64,000 nt of DNA, taken from assembly GCF_900090045.1 (NCBI RefSeq), contig NC_041777.1, forward strand, positions 427,501 through 491,500, in the 5' to 3' direction. This document shows positions 58,501 through 64,000 of this stretch, piece by piece. Every line of letters begins with the position of its first letter. The first letter of the stretch is position 1. Position numbers and translations under genes: made by a program. The notes below the pieces were generated by a model. It ran no database searches. It was not told where the DNA came from and saw only the letters and a program-made list of their open reading frames with translations. This DNA comes from Plasmodium malariae (lineage: Eukaryota; Apicomplexa; Aconoidasida; Haemosporida; Plasmodiidae).

Positions 58501-58922
58501 CCTTCTCCATTTTCATTTCCTTGAACAATAAAAGATGACAAGAATTTGCAAGTAGCTTTTTTTGTATTTAGCAATATTAGTATTTCCCTTGTGCACACAT
58601 TATCACTTAATATACAATTATTCCCAATACTATACGTGCTACTGCCCCTCGTGTTAACAATGTCCTTCTTTACAATTTTATTTTTCTTGGATTCTTTTCT
58701 TTTCCTAATTATGTCATCATTTCCTAAATAAAATATTTCAAAAAAGTCTTCTTTCAAATAGTACCACATGTAGCATTCGCTTAAACCTCCTGAACTGTAG
58801 TACCTTAAATTTTTCTCTTCATTCAGATTATTGAACGATATAATGTCATTTTTTGGAGCACTTTTTTTTCTTGTTGCCGCTATGAAACATGCAAATAAAT
58901 AGACTAAAAAGGACCTTATCAT
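52590..58922 (-). CDS. very large secretory-pathway protein, gp210/NUP210-like
   Basis: Single exon, 2110 residues. Signal peptide MIRSFLVYLFACFIAAT. The rest is beta-strand-rich with very few low-complexity inserts. Several places match gp210/NUP210 in layout. The mature start has SSGGLSECYMWYYL (gp210: Glu-Gly-Cys-Tyr-Arg-Trp). Then come repeated Ig-like (BID-type) units, with phrases such as FILPHEKIYYKCYGGSAGKY (gp210: a Phe-Pro..Tyr..GGSGNF motif). GSYFLYANLTND and GCSFVHIYL suggest closing strands of further Ig units near the C-terminus. gp210 proteins line the lumenal ring of the nuclear pore. Unlike them, no C-terminal membrane helix is visible before the stop. That could mean a luminal-only form, a missed 3' exon, or a different family of large beta-domain proteins. 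Assignment is inference. Confidence 0.8.
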   Translation of the reverse strand: MIRSFLVYLFACFIAATRKKSAPKNDIISFNNLNEEKNLRYYSSGGLSECYMWYYLKEDFFEIFYLGNDDIIRKRKESKKNKIVKKDIVNTRGSSTYSIGNNCILSDNVCTREILILLNTKKATCKFLSSFIVQGNENGEGEKKYITVEYDVSNHIFMINDYITMYIEKNEKRNVYIISKNKKKMVLSKSNLFKVYFDEKYIQHASITYGNGEYELSIRTKEKAGITKILIQLYNKCKPIFYYIIVFIYELLSLFPNRLDIAEESHVKLILKREKGTHLYNERSGNNSVCFIGKKRHIFKRFVDDKKIEQQYLVSYSLNNVIKRNMNHLKTMNCLKDMYITSFQNKYQIQPSKNYDIISDEIIKVRKNIEEVNVHIVVINRESHQKFTSIIFVHKIRNTDVTCFYPVYTDIVERGTNTTTDRTAASCNSTISSCTSSIPFSKKRKRSGIQGSSKLIEREIDQLRNHFYYKSNYYFDDFYLHNYYKINKKINKGEHFILGKRYLCIVHFYDESGRKLLNRNTSDQVKWTLFSKKYNLIIHSLYNFEEYFANYFVPIEKGIHSFQISYKNYPKFYYSVAVSSPIECYIKEIFIMSTLFILPHEKIYYKCYGGSAGKYTVQIFKKHKFLSVIVDNRTVVVTRERNEYVERTQRSSCGINDKENHWVEEYNSDRKNNLHLITLLFCDEKNSNNCFISRLYIVEKINDYSVILEKDTIEINEVTNIYFFMHVYSYTSNSCHRYDDLACLKGKNRESIRSSKKRINGQIKFYSNGVHNTKIGKEEGINYGHSVRYTHFSDKSSILLSSCFNNVHNDIKLKYDKTNIEVINKYSKFLKMPEKFKNACGFIQIKGKREKNANLMEMIYYKGEKIIRKNVFVNVYNKIGALLCQDFVCSKYIKFNQMINLILFNGFDNLPYRINISSESNIDEIVIKENTYLNEHNRNICPLLFKKLFIERKFTNWYYVNEQKKGMYKNIYSSNNGTIFFANSASHYYFKKLYNRKLFEYDFVYNYFLLGKKETTTKVKRKGSKVINYHHTPLHKLMRANDKKYNISASSYEPFFPIKKYYIIYCADGKKNHITSNIIIEMIYNQTKPEIGTKNYCPVHIKYPSSIQITMFDKEVNKLHLINDTKILLYKNTDYYVKTFLIDEHDNVILTNEHFEYTIESYIKNFQLQVCLKDKSYYLEMEEKKRKNVIKTNNKILINCKDDTLNTTLKSKNSTNSVSALPNCTSNVLLLTVTYSYKSDNFSTHFEKYISLHFFDKLYTNYGNLVLFHSPFIYYKLLLICRPSSTPSYPQSLIYSFEGNKQITILTSLEGRSLHVNKRKKYTIVDVDIRSRSGECSTDRITPQVCFPLYINAQHEAEGVLTVRNKLIYETEHIYIGLLVGKMTKVRISLLSTRSEKNKPIPLRIECFSKDNKKFDYIPVQFLKIRLVYDYNKKIRMNRIDLNVKENNTIIKDIRENFQLNDEPILDLFYYINCLFTGKYYIQVEVVYKLNNKYISILSNMVELIIYSKGVLYSERKIVLHPFNQTVEVLFQYDHPYISKVLCISKNSSIVQVQNVIKTDYQQNMYVCSIKTNRNIGKTEVHIYPIFKSYYDMFPISIGGKTFTLEKYDLDFYEIEKYYENYRKHKKCSNNICVKLEKERDIRKLYFFQVDIIVDYIHSMKLFNSGIIYLIINKELNMFVTFYSKIEKRPYEFINFNDVYKYSCISYKLDYFVNSKNVILNDRVEHSSLSWGRSERTLHRLNRGRKQNNKIIYNINDISNHNSNSNSNGNAYSNSDGEKRITTDLVFASDSFLSIKAHKEGSYFLYANLTNDNNNMILSEIYNIVVVKNNLKSKNNGHIVYLSTKGFYKFHYDFHFLKLFNKYYYYPVLSSVKNIHTEHNSNSYYIYYIDKKKKNFKKILINVSDIIGAKINNYYSKYIPLNVIQYFYIDLYNKYVESVLFPLNAKLYLITSHYTILSAKIVNNNHIFIIPHKIGCSFVHIYLKLYKNYKEHNYLFDQNYEYIEIGKIHLCVVKRVKRKYFDKKNMFYYVNRLNNLFNEYNEEFCLQPYVCVNSVLKSNANFGTLLNNSNFHYTYKYLEEQNYIRNVDDLFVSRTKHFSIINDYCTRLKL

Positions 58923-60272
58923 TTTATCCTTTTTTTCGCTATTTCATTTTTTCACATTTTTTTTTTTTTTTTTGCCTTATTCTGCATTTGTGAAAATTAG
59001 GAAAGGAACCATTATATGGAGTAAGAAAAAAAAAAAAAAAGACCAGAAGAAACATCAATAGGGGAGTGACTCTTGCATATTTACTCAAACTACCACGCGA
59101 CTTAAACATACGAATGTATATATATTTATACACATTATGTGTAAGTTTGAGGGTGGGTATGTATGCATGTGGGTATGTATGTATGTGGGTATGTATGCAT
59201 GTGGGTATGTATGCATGTGTGTATGTATGTATGTATGTATGCATGTGGGTATGTATGCATGTGTGTATGTATGTATGTATGTATGTATGTGTGTAAGCAT
59301 CATATATGTGAACTCACATGTACCCATACATATGCTCAACAAAAGGCAAAACCGTAAAGGTGCAGAAAAAAAATAAAAACATAATGCTTCAAATGAAATA
59401 CACCTATTTATCCCTTGTACGAAAAAACATTTCATGTTTAAAAAGAAACAAAATATTCGATCTTCTCCTTCAGGAGTGAAATTATTCTATTTATTCCGGC
59501 ATACACCTATGTATGCATACATATATATATATTACCTTAAACTGGATCATCCAGTTTTTGACTTTTTTTTTTTTTCACCTTTTACACAGACCTTTTTAAT
59601 GCTAAAAAAGGCATCTTTGGGGCTATTCAAAGTAGGCAATAATTTCAAGGAGATAATTAAAAAAAAAAAAAAAAAAAAAAAAAAGGAGAGAAAAGTGAAA
59701 GGTAGGCAAAAGATAGCTGTGCACCCTGCTTCAACAAATCAGTAACAATTCTTTCGTTCGTCAAGTACCTTAGGATATGCTTGGTAATTTTAGAACGTCC
59801 ATACATGTGCTTAATTAAAGCAGTAAAGCAGCACTTTCAGGAGATATATCTCATTATGTACAATTTGCATTTAATAAATTGCAAATATATTTTTATGTTA
59901 GCCTCTTAAAAAGTTAAACGAAAAAAAAAAAAAAAAAAAAAGAATGAAAGTGTGATAACATGATAGTATAATAGAATGATAGCATGCGTTCGTGGGTGTG
60001 ATTGGGAAAAATAATAAAAAAAAAAAAAAATTAAAATAAAATAAGGCAAAGGCATCAAAATATTATAATGAGAAAAATATATACATTTTCGAAACAAAAT
60101 TTCTTTTCTCCCTATTTCTTTCTTTTTCTTTTTTTTCTTTTTGTCCTCACGAAGTTTCAAAAAGATAAGATACAATCTTGTTGTAACATGGACAGCAGAA
60201 TAAACACTGCTAACACAGCTAATACGTTTAAGAAGACTAGTGGTTCTCCTCCTCCCCTACCCCCGTGAAATT
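58923..60272. other. intergenic upstream of the gp210-like gene
   Basis: Should hold the promoter of the gp210-like gene; the distal part is the 3' flank of PRP31. Contains a 'gtatgtatgcatgtgg' repeat (59152-59295) and poly-A runs (59661-59684, 59921-59941). A G+C-richer patch at 60187-60268 carries a 26-codon plus-strand frame (MDSRINTANTANTFKK start, PPPLPP end) that stops five bases before the PRP31 stop codon; weak evidence only. Confidence 0.6.
59152..59295. repeat. (GTAT)/(GCATGTGG) tandem repeat
   Basis: Alternating 'gtatgtat' and 'gcatgtgg' blocks, about nine copies of a 16-base unit before collapsing into plain (gtat)n. Confidence 0.9.
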
Positions 60273-62145
60273 TTAGACTCTACGAAATTGAGCTGTGCTA
60301 GAAAAGTATATATTTTCCTTCTGTTCATCCTTTTGGTTAATAGCAGAAGGGTTAAATAATTCAATACCCTGCAAAGGAGTAAAAATCAAAGAGGATGACA
60401 AACCTCCAGTTACTCCACTAGATTGAACATTCAAATTTTTCCTCTTGGTAATATTTGTTTTCTGCTTTGTCTGGTATTTTAATTTCGTTATATTCGAATT
60501 TAATAACATAGTATTTTGATCACTAAAGGTATAAAAGTCATCATTTGTATTTGGGCCAAATGGTAATCTATTAATTTGTTTCCTTAATTCAGTAATTTCT
60601 GTTTTTTCTTTTAATTTTCGATATCTTTTTCCTCCTCTTTTTCTTCTTTTCTTTTCATCAGGCATAGGTAGAATTTTTTTTTGTTTCATTGGATGTGGTT
60701 CTTGTAATTTTATTAAATGGTTAATTACATTTTCTCGGAGTAATAATCCATATTGTCCTTCTCTGTATTTCTTAAAATAATCTATTCTAGATGCTAAACT
60801 ACATTTCCCTGCTAATAAACTTATTGCTTTTTTTTTATATGCATCTGGAACACTTTGAACTATTTCAGAAGTACTTAATATTCCTACCCCATATGTTTTA
60901 TGCACATTACTAAATCCGAGCACTGATTTTTTAGAACTACCAACAACTATAAGATTTTGAGAAGAAGTAACAGATAAATTTTTTAAAGAGCCTACTGAAC
61001 TAATCAGACGAGCTGTTAATGCACTACCTAATAGCATTGTCAAATTAGGAGCGAGAAGAAACATTTTACTTTCTAAATAAAGTAAAACCATTTGTCTATA
61101 TTCATTTAATTCTAAAGCTTCATTACAAAAGGATAAACAGCTTTTTAATAAATGCTCCGATAAATTTATTCCAGTTGTCATACTAGAGGCAACTGTTATA
61201 GCCATTACTGTAGTATTTGGAAGTATATCTGAAAAATCAATATTTTTTAAATCGTTTTCATTCTTTATCTTACTTACAACAGTTATATATTCTAAAGGGG
61301 AATATACTATTGAGTCTAGTTCGGGAAATTTTGTTGAATATATATCTTTTACATATTTATGTATATTTAATATCTCTGTGTCTATTTTTATTATTAATTC
61401 GATACATTTTTCAATTAATATTTCTTCGTCATCGTGAACATCCCCCTGGCCATGGTTTTCGTCCTCGTCCTCATCATTTACCTTATCGTTCACCATATCG
61501 CTTATCGCATCGTTTACCTCCTCTTCTTCTTTTTCATTCCCCTCTTCATTACCATCTTTTACCTTTTTTCTTTTTTTCGTTCTTTCATTTTCATTTAACA
61601 AGTCCTCCTGTCCTTGTTCATGTAGTTCTTCCTCGGCTTCAATAATATAATTCTTAATACTATTCATGGTTTTTAAAAAATCCTCATCATATAATAGTTC
61701 GGATATTTTACGTTCTTTTTTTTTTTTTTTCTCGTTTAAGAATTCTTCTATAGCATCAACAATTTCTTCATAATCATCATTCTCCTTGTTATCATCTATA
61801 TCCAATTTCTTTTGTGCTATCATGTTACCATTATTGAATGGGTCCTCATCTTCCATCTCCAAGTCCTCCAGATCTTTCAAGAAGGTATCAGCAAGGGTTG
61901 TCTGAAAGAAGGGAAGTACATATTTACGTACAAGTGTGCAAATGTACACATATAAAGGAATGCACATACGTACGTATGGAGGTAAGTACGTATGTGGAAA
62001 CCCCCGTAGGCAGATAAACATGTATTCACGTAAACGTGTATATACGCGACGAGCTCCGTGCGAACACAACAGACACGCAAAAATAAATGTAACATCCTTT
62101 CCTGCCAATAAAATAAAATAAAGCCTATAAACCATTCCACGGTTA

Positions 62146-62185
<40 letters not shown>

Positions 62186-62317
62186 GCACATAAAAATGTA
62201 TACGTAGTTAACTATACACGAATCAACGGGGGGGGTAGCTTAGATGTACCCACATATCTACATTTTAGCTAATGAACATGATTAAGTAAAATGGAAAAAT
62301 GTTTTACTACTCACCAT
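60273..62317 (-). CDS. PRP31: U4/U6 snRNP protein PRP31
   Basis: Two exons: 62315-62317 (ATG only) and 60273-61901, giving 543 residues that start M-TTLADTFLKDLEDLE, as in human PRP31 (MSLADELLADLEE). After an acidic, Lys-rich stretch with a poly-Lys run comes the coiled-coil/NOSIC region (HKYVKDIYSTKFPELDSIV). The Nop domain follows (APNLTMLLGSALTARLISSV, then IVVGSSKKSVLGFS, then GILSTSEIVQSVPD). The RNP-binding KRGGKRYRKLKEKTEITELR block and the C-terminal SLIFTPLQGIELFNP / YFSS motif complete it. PRP31 binds the U4 5' stem-loop with 15.5K and links U4/U6 to U5. The frame of exon 2 stays open upstream into a TA microsatellite, but that extension is repeat-derived and lies in the intron (61902-62312); donor ATG|GTGAGT is near consensus. 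Confidence 0.95.
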
Positions 62318-62436
62318 TTTTTTTTAATATATTATATAGGCCTATATATTTTGGAAAGTCTGGAAAATATTCTGTTTATATTTTACGGTGATAGCTTCCT
62401 TTTGCATTACATATATATGCTTTTTTAAAAAGTACT

Positions 62437-62905
62437 GTTATTACTGTCGTTACTACCGTTATTACTACTATTGCTAGTACTGTAGTTACTACCGTTAACA
62501 CTATTGTTGTTACTGCTGTTGTTACTGCTGTTGTTACTGCTGTTGTTACTGCTGTTGTTACTGCTGTTGTTACTGCTGTTGTTACTGCTGTTGTTACTGC
62601 TGTTGTTACTGCTGTTACTGCTGTTGTTACTGCTGTTGTTACTGCTTGTTACTGCTGTTGTTACTGCTGTTGTTACTGCTGCTTGTTGTTACTGCTGTTG
62701 TTACTGCTGTTGTTACTGCTGTTGTTACTGCTGTTGTTACTGCTGTTGTTACTGCTGTTGTACTGCTGTTGTTACTGCTGTTGTTACTGCTGTTGTTACT
62801 GCTGTTGTTACTGCTGTTACTGCTTTGTTACTGCTGTCGTTACTACTGTCGTTACTACTGTTGTTACTACTGTTGTTACTACTATTGCTAGTACTTTAGT
62901 TACTA
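62437..62905. repeat. 12-bp minisatellite (gttgttactgct)
   Basis: More than 30 copies of 'gttgttactgct', with occasional 1-3 base deletions, and degenerate 'gtcgttactact' copies at both ends. The more divergent edges suggest growth from the centre. Frames read poly-Leu, Val-Thr-Ala or Tyr-Cys on the plus strand and Asn-Asn-Ser-Ser on the minus strand. Confidence 0.95.
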
Positions 62906-62937
62906 TTTTTGTTCCTATTATTTTATCAATATCATGT

Positions 62938-63060
62938 AAAATGCACAAAATTCACAAAATTCACAAAATGCACAAAATGCACAAAATGCACAAAATGTAC
63001 AAAATGCACAAAATGTACAAAATATGCAAAATGTGCAAAATGTATAAAATGTACGAAATA
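62938..63060. repeat. 9-bp tandem repeat (cacaaaatg)
   Basis: About twelve copies of 'cacaaaatg' with drift to 'tacaaaatg' and 'tgcaaaatg' at the right side. Confidence 0.9.
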
Positions 63061-63589
63061 TTCAAAATATTGAAAAATTGGGCATCACCCCTGTACCGTT
63101 TAAATATTTACAGTTGTCTGTTGTTATTCTACTTCTACATTTTCGAGTATTTACTACTTCTATTTGCTTATCCTTTGGCAGTCTTTTGTTTTTGTTTTTG
63201 TTTTATAATATACTATTTTTATGTATTACGTTTGTGTATTTATAAATTATTTTTACATATTACTTATTATATATATATATGTTATCGTTATATACCAATT
63301 CGTGCATAACATTTCGTATATGATGTTTTCATTTATGTTTCCTTTATATATATATCCCTTTCAAATATTTTATTTTTTACATAAAAATTTCAGATATTTA
63401 AAGCGTCTTCATAATTGTGATACTCCTGTCGAATGAGGAATGAATTTACAAAAAGAAAAAAAAAAAAAAAAAAAAAAATACTCATTTTTGAATACCTCAC
63501 ATAATTTTAAGATTTCACCTTCTCACAAAAAAATAGAGAGTACGTAAAAATTGTCGAAAAAAAATGTAGTATTTGCATCAATATTAAAA

Positions 63590-63738
63590 ATTAAATGAAT
63601 AAATGAATGAATAAATGAATGAATAAATGAATGAATAAATGAATGAATAAATAAATGTATAAATGAATGTATAAATGAATGTATAAATGAATGTATAAAT
63701 GAATAAATGAATGCATAAATGTATAAATAAATGAATTA
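63590..63738. repeat. (aatg/aata)n tetranucleotide tract
   Basis: Repeated 12-mers 'aatgaataaatg' grading into 'aatgtataaatg', about 150 bases, non-coding. Confidence 0.9.
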
Positions 63739-64000
63739 AAATACATAATTCATTAAAAACAATTCTGCGCATTCTGGTAGAAGAAGATTCTTCGTTTTAA
63801 TGTAAAAATTTCAGCAATCTTCATGATGAAGTATATATTATTATAAAAATATTACTAAATTACTTCCTTCTTTTTGCATATTTTTAAAAAAATATTTTAA
63901 TTGAGATAAACTCATTTTAGAGGAATTTACAATAAAAACAGAATAGCATTATAAAAAAAAAAAAAAGGAAACAAAAAAAAAAAAATATTTTTGACATGAT

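Larger units (their letters stand above)
62318..64000. other. intergenic, repeat-rich right edge
   Basis: Upstream of PRP31 and holding its promoter. It has three separate tandem repeats (entries below), TA runs and a poly-A (63460-63478). No gene seen; the long Leu-rich or Val-Thr-Ala frames here come from the repeat. Confidence 0.65.

Noticed and set aside
60068..60268. 66-residue plus-strand frame ending in PPPLPP
   Set aside because: Starts in a poly-pyrimidine stretch and overlaps the PRP31 3' flank; only the last 26 codons look coding-like and nothing supports transcription.
61902..62189. N-terminal extension of PRP31 through the upstream open frame
   Set aside because: The extra residues come from a TA microsatellite and intron sequence; the splice model gives the family N-terminus.
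62504..63309. Poly-Leu and Val-Thr-Ala frames of 80-208 residues
   Set aside because: Products of the 12-bp and 9-bp tandem repeats; the frames change wherever a copy has a small deletion.
1..64000. CRISPR array, transposon, prophage or bacterial-type system
   Set aside because: Repeats are simple tandem microsatellites and minisatellites without spacers, and no transposase, integrase, reverse transcriptase or phage gene is visible.

Overview
This window is nuclear chromosomal DNA of a malaria parasite (genus Plasmodium). It has very AT-rich intergenic DNA full of poly-A/T runs and TA microsatellites. Its genes encode Asn/Lys/Glu-rich proteins with low-complexity inserts, and short AT-rich introns with GT..AG ends interrupt many of them. 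The gene order FEN1, SIAP1, PLP1/SPECT2, a secreted protein and an apicoplast Kae1/TsaD matches what I recall of P. falciparum chromosome 4. Base composition looks less extreme than P. falciparum, which fits a malariae/ovale-like species, but I cannot fix the species. I see no mobile element, rRNA, tRNA, CRISPR array or bacterial-type operon.

Layout. 1-4137 (+, 5' end outside the window): a protein with a degenerate guanylate-binding-protein fold. 5589-7580 (-): a katanin/spastin/fidgetin-type AAA ATPase. 8942-9463 (-): a small unknown protein. 13371-16920 (+): a long coiled-coil protein whose N-terminus needs a one-base correction in an A15 run. 18303-20168 (+): an Asn/Ser-rich coiled-coil protein. 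21224-22939 (-, four exons): a ZRANB2-type RanBP2 zinc-finger splicing factor. 24649-26780 (-, three exons): an unknown protein, perhaps organellar. 28017-29804 (-): FEN1. 33613-36579 (+): SIAP1. 39074-43389 (-, eight exons): PLP1/SPECT2, a MACPF perforin-like protein. 45683-46672 (-): a secreted protein with a hydrophobic Gly/Ala/Ser/Ile segment and an acidic tail. 48841-51710 (+, five exons): apicoplast Kae1/TsaD. 52590-58922 (-): a 2110-residue secretory-pathway protein resembling gp210/NUP210. 60273-62317 (-, two exons): PRP31, whose first coding exon is only the ATG. The multi-exon models were built by hand from splice-site phase and family motifs, and every frame closes.

How the genes relate. 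There are no operons; each gene should have its own promoter. Two products (ZRANB2-like, PRP31) belong to the spliceosome, one (FEN1) to replication and repair, one (Kae1/TsaD) to tRNA modification in the plastid. SIAP1 and PLP1 are sporozoite proteins used in egress, motility and cell traversal. They lie tail to tail, with the secreted 329-residue protein just beyond.

Most interesting points: (1) a GBP-like protein that keeps the fold and the RD motif but has lost the P-loop lysine; (2) an intact HExxH plus downstream Glu zincin site in SIAP1; (3) gp210-like features in the 2110-residue protein; (4) a start-codon-only exon in PRP31; (5) several candidate small genes in supposed intergenic DNA, at 4293-4995 (-), 12754-12867 (-) and 32029-32214 (+).
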